The translations under genes and the position numbers were made by a program. A DNA stretch of 64,000 bases from the NCBI RefSeq assembly GCF_040939455.1, contig NC_134124.1:32439138-32503137 (forward strand), given 5' to 3'. Positions 43,960 to 56,559 of the stretch are shown piece by piece. The DNA is from Microcebus murinus (Eukaryota; Chordata; Mammalia; Primates; Cheirogaleidae). Within the stretch, counting starts at the first letter, position 1. Every line of letters begins with the position of its first letter. The notes below the pieces were generated by a model, which had not been told where the DNA came from, made no database searches, and worked only from the letters and a program-made list of their open reading frames with translations.

Positions 43960-45355
43960 AAGAGCAAGAAACATTGTGTATTTGTGACTTCTCATTTTCA
44001 TGTAACAGCTTTTCTTGAAGCCAGGCATCCTTGAACTGAAACACCCTATTGATTCGAAAGATTCCTCTGGAAACCTAAGCCCAAGTGGCCAAGACTGAGG
44101 AGAAGACTCTGGCGTCTCTGGCCTTCTCAGTGAAGAATTACCTTCCACTGCCTTGCAGGCTCTGTGCCCAAGTCCATTAACCCAGAGTTTCCTGCAGGGC
44201 ACAGCTGTCCCCAGTGGCAATGGGGCGATGAGCACTTAAACCTATCAGAGAAGCCCCTGGACCAAACACAAGCGTTGCCGTCTGTCTTCACACTCCTCCA
44301 CGCTTGTTTTCAGGCCTAGGCAGGGTGGTGTCTTTCCAATGGCTCCTGCGTTATGGAATGCATTTAAATGCCTGGTTCAAAACCCTTGTCCCCCTTCTCA
44401 AATTTGACAATTGTTTAAGCATTATTGCTTGAATGGATGCAGCTGTTCAGTTCATCTTTTGTTGGGAGGAATACTTCTTTAGAAGAAGGGGAGAAGACTG
44501 GCTTTCTTCTTCTTCTTTTTTTTTTTTTTCAGACACATATTTTATCTTTATGTTTGTATCAAAGGCTGCCAAGAGATGCATCTGGTCCCCAAATCAAGAA
44601 TCTCACACTCCTCCTCCCAACTCACAGCTTTCCAATCGTCTTTCTTTGTGATCTCTGCCCAAAGAAGCTGCCGGCGGAGCTCGACGGACCGATGACCAAC
44701 ACCTCCTGGAAGAAAAAGAATCCTATTCTTATCAATGCTAGGAAGAATAGCACCCATGTCATTTTTAATGTCACTCCCCTGCCTTTTACTTTTTTTATGC
44801 GACTCATTTTCTGATTAATATTTTCAGCAGCTAGAGCAAATGCCAGTTTAATTAAATTTCCACACCAGCCCCCCTTTATCCAATTAGTGGGTTCACTGGC
44901 TCCTCATCAACCTTCAGCGTCTGCGTTTTCAGTGAATGCTCAGTTGCTTCTGGTCTCGCCAAAAAAATCTGTTACATATTAAGTTATAATAAGATATAGG
45001 CAATTATAGTAGCAGCAGGACAAATAGATTTGTATGGTTCATTACAAGGGATTTCTGGAACATACATAGTGTAAATAACCAGTTTCTGGGGCAGAGCATA
45101 TTTTGAAGAAAAATATAAAAGGGGGAGAAGGGGAAGAGGCCATTACCAGTTTCTATAAGAAAACACTGAATATAAGGAAATCCTACCAGCCCAGTAGTTC
45201 TGTTATTTAGATGAGCAACATTTCAACAGATGAACTACAAATAGAAATGAAAGATGAAGCCATTTTGCATGGAAGATGGGTGGTGACCTGTTTTTCATTT
45301 TCAGAAAGAAAGAATAATGCCACTGCCATTGCATCGAAACAGACGGAATAAGCAA
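43960..45355. other. Unique sequence, possible conserved non-coding element at 44805-44965
   Basis: No repeat is recognised except a T-run at about 44518. The perfect 12-bp palindrome 'gcatttaaatgc' is at 44360-44371. The interval 44810-44900 combines 'ctgattaat', 'tttaattaaa' and 'ccaattag', homeodomain-type motifs, in an otherwise unique sequence. Frames of 60-129 codons lack domains. Confidence 0.4.
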
Positions 45356-45359
45356 GGAG

Positions 45360-45618
45360 CATTTGATATGTGATGAGCCACGTGCACACACACGCTTTGC
45401 ACACCTGGTCTCACTTAGACCTCATGACAACCTTGGGAGATACCAGGTTGAGGTACTGAAATGACAATCTCACAGTATTCACCCTAAGAGCTATTATTTT
45501 ATAAAACAGAAAACTGAAGCTCAAGAAGTTGATAGCTGCTCAAGGCCACCCAGCTAGTAAGCGGCTGAGTCAGAAATACAATGCAGATCTTTCTGGCTCC
45601 AAAGACCGTGCTATTTCC
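45360..45618 (-). repeat. MIR SINE
   Basis: 'acttagacctcatgacaacc', 'aaactgaagctcaagaagtt', 'ctcaaggccacccagctagt' and 'tctggctccaaagaccgtgc' give MIR in reverse complement. Confidence 0.85.
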
Positions 45619-45752
45619 ATGATACTATTCTGGGCAAAGAGATTATTCCAGGGTCAATGTATAAATAAAGTGGGGGAGGAGCCTTATTGCCTGCAACAAT
45701 TTCAGAAATGACGGAGAAGTTCCTCTCTTAAGTTAATTAATATATTAGTTGA

Positions 45753-46069
45753 GGCCAGGCATGGTGGCTTATGCCTATAATCCTAGCACTCTGGGAGGCC
45801 CAGGATTGCTTGAGCTCAGGAGTTCAAGACTAGCCTGAGCACAAAGTTGAGACCCTATCTCTACCAAAAAGAAAGGAAAAAAAACCCCAGCTGGGTATTG
45901 CAGTAAGTACCTGTAGTCCCAGCTACCCTGGAGGCTGAGGCAGAAGGTTCACTTGGATCCCAGGAGTTTGAGGTTGCAGTGAGCTACAGTGAGCTACAGA
46001 TGCTACTGCACTCTACCAGGGCAATAGAGTGAGACTCTGTCTCAAAAAAAAAAAAAAAAAAAAAAAAAG
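45753..46069 (+). mobile_element. Alu SINE, full length
   Basis: It runs from 'ggccaggcatggtggcttat' to 'gagtgagactctgtctcaaa' with a tail of about 25 A. The 10-base 'gtgagctaca' is tandemly duplicated near 45979-45998. No clear target duplication is left. Confidence 0.95.
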
Positions 46070-46074
46070 GCAAA

Positions 46075-47095
46075 TCAGTACCACTGCTCACAACCCCCTA
46101 CCCCACTTAAAAATAAAAATATAGTAGTTGATGAACATGCCTCAGTATACATCAGCTTATTCTTGATGTCTAGCAGGTCTCAGTGATGGAGTGAAGGGAT
46201 GGCATCGCACTTGAAGGGACAAAAGGGCTTCCATGATGGGAATAAAAAGGTACCAAAAGAAATGATGGGACAGGGAAAGCAAGATTGCCTGAATTTATAA
46301 TTTTTTCTAAGTAAGCTTGTGAAGCTGATTGACTCTAATGACACAGATCTGCCTCAAGGACTTAATAAAAAAAAATCCAAATTGGGAAATGTAGTATCTT
46401 CTTCCTTACTATATTTAAGAAAGAGAGTACTTCCTTAGAGCTGCACCTGGACAGACCTTGAGAATTCTTGCTTCTCCTGTCACTCAACTTAACTCCAAAC
46501 CATAAGCATCGTGGTGTTTTATCTTAGAAACTGTCCAGGAAGGTGGTTCTTCAGCACTCTTCAAAGTTCCATATGGAGAACTATTTTTTAACCAATACCA
46601 CTCTGTGGAATCCATTTTATGGCTCCCAGGATACATGCAAGGCATTTTGCCTAATTCTTCAGCCCAGATTGGAAAGCAGGGTTGAAAAATCCCATATAAG
46701 TAAATATTCTGCAAGTTTATCCAGGCTGAAGTCACGGAGCTCAGAATATTAGCCAACTCCCCAGGGAGCCTACGGCAGCATGTGAAAATGGCTTGAACGA
46801 GATCGCCAAGATGTTGACCTCCTTCCCTTTGAGAAACAGGGTGGGAATGAAGGATTCTGAGCCAGCTCCGGTCACTGTGATGGGTAGAGCTGGGCTGAGC
46901 CAACCCAACCCTGCACAAACCTTAGCGTGAGGATGCCAGCAGCCAAACAAGGAGTAGCAATCTGGTTACTAAATTCTGAGACAGTGAGCAGTGTTTGCTG
47001 TATCAGTGGGGCTTGGTGGTGTCAACACGAGCCCACCTGCTGTCTTTAGTGTTCTGTGTGCCCACTTTCACTGGCCTCTGAGTTGCCTGTTCCTC
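46075..47095. other. Unrecognised sequence
   Basis: No repeat is recognised. The 144-codon minus frame at 46484-46918 overlaps two other frames and shows no domain. Confidence 0.4.
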
Positions 47096-47099
47096 TCAG

Positions 47100-47250
47100 G
47101 GCAGCAGCACAGAGAACTGAGGCATGCTGGCTTTGGAGTCCTAGGAAATGAGTTTTGTCTTCTCTGCATTTATGTACTTACGAAATTTTTAATCAATCCA
47201 CTTCTAAGGTCTCCATTCCCTCATCTCTAAAATGAGGGGTCAGGAAAGCA
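47100..47250 (+). repeat. MIR SINE (degenerate)
   Basis: 'gcatgctggctttggagtcc' and 'ccattccctcatctctaaaa' followed by 'tgaggggtcagg' fit MIR in plus orientation. Confidence 0.5.
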
Positions 47251-47254
47251 TGAC

Positions 47255-47925
47255 CCATGCTCTTGTCAAGTACTAAGACATATGAGTGTTCTCTGAGTCA
47301 TGGGCAGCGAAGGCCAGGGTTAAATTCCAGGATTCATGGAGGCTGTTCTCATAGAAATATGTGTCGGAATTTAAAAGCTGCAAACTGTACATCAGACATA
47401 ACAAGACAGAAGGGCTATAACTGGCCTCTCTGGAATCTTGGCCCCTTTATGGTTGCACTAGTTCATCATCAAATCCCATGGGCAAGGGCATAGCAAAAAC
47501 AGTTTGTATCAGACATGTCTCCTAGAGGGACTGTCCCACCCATGTCCCTAATGAAAGGGCCAATTTGGGTTGTTATGTTTGGTGCTATTGGGTCCCACCC
47601 ACATCTAGCCACAGCTGACAGCACAGGGACTGAGCAGACAACCATAGGCCACCCAGTGAAACCTTCACCCAAGCAGAGTCCTCTATCAAGAATTTAAAAG
47701 TTTTGAACTGGATGATGAAGCCGGTAAGAATAGGGACAGAAACTCAAAGAGTGTCATGGAAAACTATCTAGGGAGGCCAGGGGCAGCAGTCAGGATGGAT
47801 CATAAGCAAATTAAAGCCACGAGGAGGTAGAAAGTACGAGTGAGCAAAGACATGGTCCTGTGGCACCTGGTCCCCAGAGAGGGTCCTCCCAGGCCACTGT
47901 CCTCTTGGCATTCATGCCCTTCTGT
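47255..47925. other. Unassigned sequence
   Basis: It may contain LTR-like text (47470-47700: 'cccacccatgtccctaatga', 'ctattgggtcccacccacat') but I cannot name the family. Confidence 0.3.
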
Positions 47926-47929
47926 ACTC

Positions 47930-48322
47930 TTCTCCTACTGAATCAGAACTGACCCTGCCCCCTGCTGATTATAGTGTAAGCGACAGAGCATGGCTTCCAA
48001 GGATAGGCCATAGAAGCCTTGCAGGCTCCACCTGGGTCTCTTGGGATGTTCTCTCTTAGAACCCAGCTGCCATGCCAAGAGAGCCAAGCCACATGGAGAG
48101 GCCACATGGCCAGCACCAACGCAGCCATGTGAGTGAGCCACCTTGGAAGTCCAGCCAAGCTGAGGCTTCAGATCACTCTAGCGCCAGCTGCCATTTGACT
48201 GTGACTACAGGAAACACTTGACTAAGAACTGGAGAGTGTGGTCAGCCCACAGACCCATGAGAGGGAGGGATAATTGTTATTTTGAGCCACTGTGTTTGGG
48301 AGTGGTTTGCTGTGTAGCAACA
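47930..48322 (+). mobile_element. MLT1-type LTR, older subfamily
   Basis: 'cctgctgattatagtgtaag'-type text, 'ccacatggagaggccacatg', and the end 'gagccactgtgtttgggagt' followed by 'ggtttgctgtgtagcaacag' follow MLT1H-J-like LTRs (usual end: taagccactaagttttggggtggtttgttacgcagcaa). No TSD confirmed; the left boundary is soft. Confidence 0.6.
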
Positions 48323-48324
48323 GG

Positions 48325-49255
48325 TCCACGAGAAGAGACCAGATGGACAGGCACAATCTCCAAGAGAGATATCGGTGCCCAAGGTTTCTAGTCCTCAACA
48401 GAGCCATATCTAAATTCAAAACACCATCCTTTTATTTGAAGCAGCAAATAAAAATAAGATCACGTTTCCTAACAACGTAAACAAACCAGCTGAAAATCCA
48501 ACTAGAATGAGACAGAAATGGATACCTAGTAGTAGTCTAGGACAGAGGTTTGCAGAAGCTAGTGCATGGATAATTACACTAACAAGGTCTTCACAACTCT
48601 GTAACGTAAAGGGCAATATAAAAACAATGTCAGAATTTATGTTCATGAATCTAAATTTATTCGAGCTAATGAAGGCAGCCTGTGCAATGAGCTACTCTCA
48701 GAGTCTCAAACGTGAAGCAGGACAGCGTCAGATCCCCAGCACCAAGCATTAATCACCATTTTCCTGGTCCTCAACATATGGGGACAGTCATGCCTCTCCC
48801 CACCTCTCCTCCCTCTCTCCCTTCTCCCCGTGAGCCCCAGCACGGAAATGGCTGGGATTTGCTTTTACTCCCACCCTGGCCAGCCTGTACTTCCCTAAGG
48901 GAAGAACTCTCACTTCTGCTGCATCCTGTCCTTCTTCTCCTCTATTCCAGAACCGCGGCCAAGCACGAACGGCAGAAAGCAAAATAGGGGCTGTAGGAAG
49001 TACAGGCATTTGGGGAACACAGGGATGTGCGTGGCTTTTATCAGATGCAATGAAAGAAGCTCCCAACGTGACAGGAGGAGAATCTATTATTTCTCAAAGC
49101 CTTGACCTTGTTTTAAACTTAGCTACTTAACCTATATTTGAGTAAAAATAAGTAAATAGATGAACCCTTTTAAACAAGATGCCCTCTCCAATGCCTCCCA
49201 TGGTGTAAATTACCAGAACTCGGGTAGTTTCATAACTGCTGCTGCAAACCATGTT
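48325..49255. other. Unrecognised sequence
   Basis: Nothing recognised. Composition turns GC-rich toward the right, approaching the CpG island. Confidence 0.4.
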
Positions 49256-49257
49256 GC

Positions 49258-49850
49258 CTTCTGCAGAGCGGGAGGAAAGACCTTCCAGAGGCTCCGCCTC
49301 GCCCAAGGTTACGGAGACGGGGGTGAGCAGGGCCCAAGGCCCACGGCGTTCCCTGCGCCCTTCTGCTTAGGAAGGAGATCAAAGCCCGGGCAGAGGGCCT
49401 GCTGACTCCGATTTGCATCGCGAAAGTCACCTGTCCAGCTCTGCCCCAGAGGCAACGCGATCAAAGCCGCGAGGGGAGCCGGGAGCAGGGAGGAAATAAA
49501 ATATTGATTTGATGAGATGCACGCTGATTCTCCGCCGTCCCCCTTCTCGGTGAGGAAAGCGGGCTGTGGAGTGACCGTGTCCGCGCTCTTCCTGTGAACT
49601 CGCATCGCGCTCCCATGGCCCCGCCAGATGGGCCCCCGCTGCTTTGCCCAGGAGAGGAAACAGCGGAGGGAGAAGGAAGCCCGAGCGGTGCCCTCCACTC
49701 CGATGGCTTCCCGAGCACCTCCCACCGCCGTGGGAATTCGCTGTCGGGAGGCGAGCTGTGAACTCTTGCGGCCCCAGTCCAAAAATAATCACATGCAGAA
49801 GCTCAAAATCGGAAACAGGCAAAACGGAGCACGGGCTGCGCTTAAAAAGA
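49258..49850. promoter_or_regulatory. CpG island (candidate promoter or enhancer)
   Basis: By hand count there are about forty CpGs in the 540 bases 49261-49800, with GC near 58 percent, so observed/expected is about 0.9 against the strong CpG depletion of the rest of the window. A consensus octamer 'atttgcat' (POU-factor type) sits at 49411-49418. There is no recognised repeat here, so it is not CpG richness brought by a young Alu. No TATA box or clear splice-bounded exon could be assigned on either strand. Most such islands mark promoters, but which transcript, and which strand, I cannot tell. Confidence 0.7.
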
Positions 49851-49854
49851 GGTG

Positions 49855-50962
<1,108 letters not shown>

Positions 50963-50989
50963 CTTTTCCACCTTTTTTTATAGCTAAGT

Positions 50990-51182
50990 ACTATCACCAA
51001 GAGCAAGGAATTTGGGGTTCTGGGTTCAAATTCTGGCTCTACTACTTACTGGTTATGTGACTTCAGGAGATGATTAAAACTCTCTGAGTCTCAGCTTCTG
51101 TATTTATAAAGTCAGGCAAGGATGAAAAGACATAACAGATATGCAGCTAGCTCTGTGCCCAGCACAGAGCATGTGTCCATGG
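50990..51182 (+). repeat. MIR SINE
   Basis: 'ttctgggttcaaattctggc', 'tctactacttactggttatg', 'ctctgagtctcagcttctgt' and 'ctctgtgcccagcacagagc' give a well preserved MIR. Confidence 0.85.
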
Positions 51183-51239
51183 AGAACTGCTATTTGCCTG
51201 GCAAATTCCAACTCCATTCCTCAACAAGTACCTCTAGAG

Positions 51240-51430
51240 CAGGGGTCCTCAAACTTTTTAAACAGGGGGCTAGTTCACTGTCCTTCAGACTGTTGGAGGG
51301 CCGGACTATAGTTTAAAAAAAAACTGAACAAATTCCTATGCACACTGCACATATCTTATTTTGAAGTAAAAAAACAAATGGGCAAAAACACCCACATGTG
51401 GCCGGTGGGCTGTAGATTGAGGATACCTTG
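51240..51430. mobile_element. Short non-autonomous hAT (MITE) with perfect 8-bp target duplication
   Basis: A 191-bp element with inverted ends: 'caggggtcctcaaac' on the left, and on the right 'gattgaggataccttg', which reversed reads 'caaggtatcctcaatc'. The 8-bp target 'ctctagag' is identical at 51232-51239 and 51431-51438. Its interior ('ttaaacagggggctagttca', 'acactgcacatatcttattt', 'acacccacatgtggccggtg') resembles the OposCharlie1/OC1-type hAT group, as far as I remember it. It has no coding capacity and was moved by a transposase supplied from elsewhere. Confidence 0.88.
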
Positions 51431-51439
51431 CTCTAGAGG

Positions 51440-52318
51440 AACAAGCCCTGAGAACTGCCAGTGACTGGGGCTCACCTCTTTCCAAGCACACCTCTGTATT
51501 GTTCACAGGAATTGCCTTTGTGTTGCAGCAAACTTACTTCCACCAGCAGATGCCAAAGCATGAGCACTTCCCGAGTCAGGGCAAGGAAATTGTTTCGTGC
51601 ACGTCATGCACAAAACATGGCAAGATAGAGGATCTGTCTGCCCAACATGACTGACTCCCTCATGATGGAGTCACAGGAGAGCCAAGATGATGAAATTCAC
51701 CTCTTATAGGTCCCACGTGGATCCAAGCAGAGGAAAAGTCTGCAAAGATCTCTTCTTTCCCTGTCTCTGTACCCAACCTGTCCCATCTCCACCAATGCAG
51801 CAGCCCAGTGACTTTCAAGCCCAGTTACTCCTAACACCTTCATCTGGGCCCAAATGTCTTTTCTTTGCCAAGAACCCATCCCAAACATCTGGAGCTCTGA
51901 ATGTAAAGCAGGGATATCGGATGGTAGAATCTAATCAAGGAGCGTGGGAGGAAAGAGCCCTCGAGACGCCCTGAAGATTGGTTGTGACACAGAGACCAGA
52001 CACAGGCTTATGCTTGTGGGGCCTCAGGGTAATGGGGCAGAATGTTTCAGTGGCAGGAAATGAACGGAAAGAGAAGTGCAGTCTGCAACATTCAGGACAT
52101 CTGTCCCCACACCCAAGTCCAGCAAGGGAAAGAGCTAGCATCTCCACAGTACTAACCAGGCAAGGAAAGAGATTCGGTACAAGATGGCCCTGCAAATATT
52201 TCTCAATCAGAGGAATTTTCGTGGCCGCTGCTACTCCTCCAGCCCCCTGCTGGACTGCAGGCTCCACGTAGCATTTTCAGGAAGCCGTCGGCCTCAACAC
52301 ACCTGGCCTGCACAAAGA
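51440..52318. other. Unrecognised sequence
   Basis: No repeat, exon or RNA gene recognised. Frames up to 110 codons overlap on opposite strands. Confidence 0.4.
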
Positions 52319-52319
52319 C

Positions 52320-52448
52320 ATCATTCATTCATTCACAAATATGCATTGCATGTCCAGGACCCTCTAGACACCGTTCTAAGTTTTCAGATACAGTTAAGAA
52401 AACAGATACCGATTCCTGCCTTCTTGGAGCTTACATTCTAATGAGGCA
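52320..52448 (-). repeat. L2 3' end
   Basis: 'cattcattcattcacaaata', 'ctagacaccgttctaagttt' and 'gccttcttggagcttacatt' are the reverse complement of the L2 terminus. Confidence 0.8.
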
Positions 52449-52449
52449 T

Positions 52450-52900
52450 TCTTATCTGACTGATGTGCAACACAACATTGAGATTCCAGGCCAGGATTTG
52501 GGAACCCCATGCACCCCGGGAGCTAGAAAGGCAGCAGCCGTGAGCAGAGTGATCAAGTTGCACACCAGTAGGGAAAGGTGGGGCTGTGGGGACTTGAGAC
52601 CTCATCTAAAGGAGGAAGTTGCTATTTCAATTGTTCCCATGTAAGAATGTAACTTCATTGCTTCCAGATTTTCTGGTTTGTTAGAAGTCAGAAATCTAGA
52701 TTTCTATGAAATTCTCTGATTTTTAAAATCTGGAACAAATCAACATAAACGTATCTATAGCCAGGTCCTATCTGAAGGACATCTGCTTGTGACTCTTCCT
52801 CGTAATGTCCAGGGTGGGCTGGAAGGAACCGAGAGGTGTAGTAGATCAGTCACACGGCGGGATCAGAAAGGGGTGGCCTCAGACCAGCTTCACCTTTGCT
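52450..52900. other. Unrecognised sequence
   Basis: Nothing recognised. Confidence 0.4.
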
Positions 52901-52904
52901 CCCT

Positions 52905-53072
52905 GGTAGTATGGTCACTTTTTAAGGGCAGGTCAGTTAAACTCCTGAGTCTCAGTTTTTTCATCTGTAAAACAGGAATAAAATCATAGAAAGTTTACAT
53001 TAAGCAATAAATGATAAGTGCATTGCACCCATGCCTGGTACATAGTAAGGACACGATAAATGCCGATTGTTG
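52905..53072 (+). repeat. MIR SINE
   Basis: 'cctgagtctcagttttttca', 'tctgtaaaacaggaataaaa', 'catgcctggtacatagtaag' and 'gacacgataaatgc' match the MIR 3' two-thirds. Confidence 0.82.
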
Positions 53073-53074
53073 TC

Positions 53075-53560
53075 AGTGTCCCGGTCCTGTCAGGAAGCAG
53101 ATGCACATTCAACAGTTTCAACTGAAAGTTTAACTATTCTATTTACAGAGGCATAGACAGGGGTTTGGGGCGGGGGGAGAGGGATGTACAGGGCTGGTGA
53201 ACCACCCAGACACTAGAAATATCAGGCAGCCATTACCACCCCCGGCCCAAAAAAGCAAAGGGAAAAAGAAGAGTCCTCAGGCCCCGGTAGGAGTCGCAGC
53301 CATGGATGAAGGGCACCGGGAGGGGCTGTGGTCCTGAAGGGATGCCGACCCTGCTGGAGTTGGGGGAACAATGCTCCTACCTCATGGTCTCTCCTTCCAA
53401 TCTCCTGCTGCTGCCCCCATTGGCCAGACAATCTAGAAGCCAGAAGGCAAGAGACGCTAGGTGGTGCAGTCTGCAGAGTGCAGTCCCCCAGGGCTCAGGC
53501 CAGGGTGGGAAAGGGTAGAGTGGGGGTCAGTGGATCTGGAAGACGACACAGCTGTCCTCC
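53075..53560 (-). repeat. Probable degenerate LTR-like repeat
   Basis: 'ctgtcaggaagcagatgcac', 'aatatcaggcagccattacc', 'ttggccagacaatctagaag' and 'gggctcaggccaggg' follow a dispersed LTR-like mammalian repeat that I recognise only in outline. Strand and family uncertain. Confidence 0.35.
53160..53183 (+). other. Potential G-quadruplex motif
   Basis: G-tracts of 4, 4, 6 and 3 bases with loops of 3, 1 and 3 bases ('ggggtttggggcggggggag' followed by 'aggg'). Confidence 0.7.
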
Positions 53561-53564
53561 ACAC

Positions 53565-54755
53565 TCCTGTCTGCAGAGCACGCACCAGTCCTCTTTCTCA
53601 CTTCCTCCGCATCCCAGGGGCAAGTAATCCGGTGGAACCCTTTCCACTCTATCTCCAATGTGCTCCCGACTTTAAACTTTTCAAGCAAACCAAGAAGTAC
53701 TCAAAGGGTGATCTTCTGGGAAAGGCTGGGGCGTCTACACTGGGCTCCCCACTAAAGAGCCGCGGGTTGTGTGCACGGCCCAGCAGCTACGCACCAGCAG
53801 ACCTAAAGTCATGGTTGGTCTAAAGTATTAATGGTCAGACCTCCTCTTCATTACAGGTCACCGGTTAGGCAGTTTGCCAGAGAGGATGGAGGGAAGGAAA
53901 GAGCAGTCTCGAAGGGTGGCAGGGTGGCCTTCTCTATGGCCACCTTGGGCTGGGGGTGGGGGGTTGTATAGGAAAAGGGGTGGTCAGGAGAAGCTAAACC
54001 TCAAGCAGTGCTTTTAAAATGACCTGAAGCACATGCTAGGCTGCAAGTGACTGAGCACTCGCTCATGGCAGCAGACAAGTCCAGAGGTGAGGACAACGAT
54101 CAGCGGTCTCAGGACTCAATCCAGACAGGACGATGTCTAGAGGAAAGAGGAGATCCAGCGCCTGGTAGCTCAGTCAGAAAAGAATGCTCTTTTGCAGAGG
54201 CATTCCTGAAGCCATTCCTCGATCCAAGCAAATACGATGATTGGCTTAGGTCTGGTTATAGGAAACAATTTCCATAGCAACAAGGGTGGGTGGGACTTTT
54301 CTGATCAGGTGACAGTTTTCTCAGTTCTCCCTTGGCTGGTGCATAACTAGTACCATTTAGACAAACAGAAGAGAAAAGAATTCATTACCTACAGAGAACA
54401 TCTTAGGGCTTTAAGACTGAATTCTCTCAATGAGCCTCATAAAAAACAATCCTCACATTTCAGTACCTTTTAAGAACAAAAGTTTATTTCTCGTCTACAC
54501 GAAGTGTCCAGTGAGAGTTGACGGGGAGCTTTCTCTGCTCCACATGTCCACCCCTCGAGAGCCAAGCACAGGGAGCTTCACCGTGGGGACTGGCCCTGGG
54601 TGGTGAGGCAGGAGGGGAAACCTGCTTTTCACCTTGCCACCTGAGCTTCCTTCCGCCGGAAGTGACACGTGTCAATTCCACGTGTATTTCAGCGACCAAA
54701 GCAAGGCACACAGCCACTTCTAACTTCAAGGCATCAGAGAAGTGTAATTTTACAT
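53565..54755. other. Unassigned, moderately GC-rich sequence
   Basis: No repeat recognised with confidence. The 120-codon frame at 53461-53823 and the 76-codon frame at 54047-54277 have no domain. A G-rich patch lies at 53946-53964. Confidence 0.4.
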
Positions 54756-54759
54756 TATT

Positions 54760-55245
54760 CCTGAAATGAGGAAAATAAAAAATACTTGGGAATAGGTGAG
54801 ATGGACACTCATAGGCATTGGTAGCAGTGCCAATTGCATAGATCGTCTAGAAAGCAATTTGGAAATGAATGCGTGATAAGGATTTAAAGGAAAGTTGATA
54901 CTCTTCTTCATAAACCCCTCACAAAGCAGAAACATATATGTGAAAGCATCACAATGTCCAACAAGAGGGTAATTCTTAAATAAATCAAAGTCTAGTCATA
55001 TGATGGATGATGCCCTAGTATTCTAAAATATTGCTTTTGAAGAGTGTTTAATGACATGAAAAAATCTTTTTGCGTTAAGCAAAAGATAAAGAATTACACT
55101 GTTCTATTAACGTAAAAATAAAGTACCGAGAAAACAAAGGAAACACACTGAAATATTAATGATGGTTATCTGTAGGTGAATGTTATTGTCTTGTTTGTAT
55201 TTTTTTGTATTCCTTTAATTCTCTGTCCAGATGAGTAACTTTTTC
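54760..55245 (+). mobile_element. L1M 3'-UTR fragment
   Basis: 'acaatgtccaacaagagggt', 'gagtgtttaatgacatgaaa', 'taatgatggttatctgtagg' and 'cctttaattctctgtccaga' follow the order of the ancient L1 3' UTR. Confidence 0.6.
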
Positions 55246-55289
55246 TAATAATCAGTTTTAAAAGGTTATTTAAAAATAGAAATATAAAG

Positions 55290-55738
55290 ATATTTATCAC
55301 AGAATTTGTTTTAATAGCAGAGGTGGAAAATATCAAAACTTCACAATAGGGAATTGGTAAATAAATTACAGTTTAGTCAAATAATAGATTATAATGAAGC
55401 ATGTAAAAATTAAGATCCATTTGTTCTGCTATGGAACATTTGCTAAGACATATTATATAAAAAAAGCAAGGTGCAGAAAAGTATACTGCACAGGCTGTAT
55501 ACAAAAGGGCATGTATACATGTATACAGGGCATGCCCTGTATACAAAAGGGCATAGTATACTGACATATGAATACTCATACACGTACACAACATTTTGAA
55601 AAGAATATACATAAAACTACTAAATGCAGTTGTCTTTGGGTGGGGAAAATTGAGACTGGACAGGTTATTCATAGCCAGGGAAGATGACTTTCAACTTTAA
55701 AATCCTTTACATTATTTGATTTTTTTTAAAACCCTGTG
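55290..55738 (+). mobile_element. Second L1M 3'-UTR fragment
   Basis: The same order repeats: 'aatagggaattggtaaataa', 'aatgaagcatgtaaaaatta', 'gttgtctttgggtggggaaa' and 'tttacattatttgatttttt'. Two related L1 ends thus lie head-to-tail. It contains the 26-bp palindrome at 55520-55545. Confidence 0.6.
55495..55554. repeat. 18-bp direct repeats flanking a perfect 26-bp palindrome
   Basis: 'ctgtatacaaaagggcat' occurs at 55495-55512 and 55537-55554. Between and overlapping them, 55520-55545 is an exact palindrome with centre 'gggcatgccc' and arms 'tgtatacag'/'ctgtataca'. Confidence 0.92.
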
Positions 55739-56559
55739 TGTGCATTATTTATCTTGAGTCATATTTTATAAACAAATAAATAAGTCAGGTCCTGGCTTTG
55801 TCAGATGCATGGTAACCACTAGTTACCTCCCCTGCCCTGTTCCTGTCTTTAGGCCATTTGACTCAATGCCTTAGTCTTAGGCGGGGCTGTAGCTACGGCT
55901 TAACGAGGCTCAGGGGTTGACAATGGACTTCACTGATCTGTCTGCCATTCTGAGCATGAGTAACAGAGGGTCTCCCAAGGGTGCCTGACTCAGGCACAGG
56001 GAATCTGAGTCATCTTTTCACCTGGGCCACAGGCACCTGGCACCGTTCCCAGAGACCCGGCTGTTTAAAACACAAAGGCCTCCGCTCGGGTGATATTGAA
56101 CACTTCCTGCACCCAGCTGACATCTTGAACCCAGGTCTTTGTGTCTGCCCAGGGCCATTTAATTCTTGGGAGCTATTTTCATTCATGGATACTGAGCTGC
56201 AGCGATTGCTGTGGACAATCTCAAGGACAAGCTTTCTGAAGAAAGAGAGGCTTTAATACCCATGCAGAAAACTCCGCTGTCAACTCCCCAGAGCGAGGCA
56301 TGAGAGAATGGCTTCTTGTAGCTCCATGTCACCGACTTGGTGAGGGGACAGTCAGGGGTAGAGGAGATTTTCCTCCCGAACTTGATTCTGAAATCGAGCT
56401 CTGCAGTTCTCTAGGCTTCTGCCTCTCGGGCCTTCTCCTAGTCCCTCCAGTGCATATGTTCCCTCCTTTCCATCTCTCCTGGGAATGCCCTGTGACAAAT
56501 GTTACTTATCTGTGCAGCCACCTCCCAGTCTGGGCCCTGGGGACATGGTCGTGAGAACT

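Noticed and set aside
46484..46918. 144-codon minus-strand frame
   Set aside because: No domain or family recognised, and other frames overlap it.
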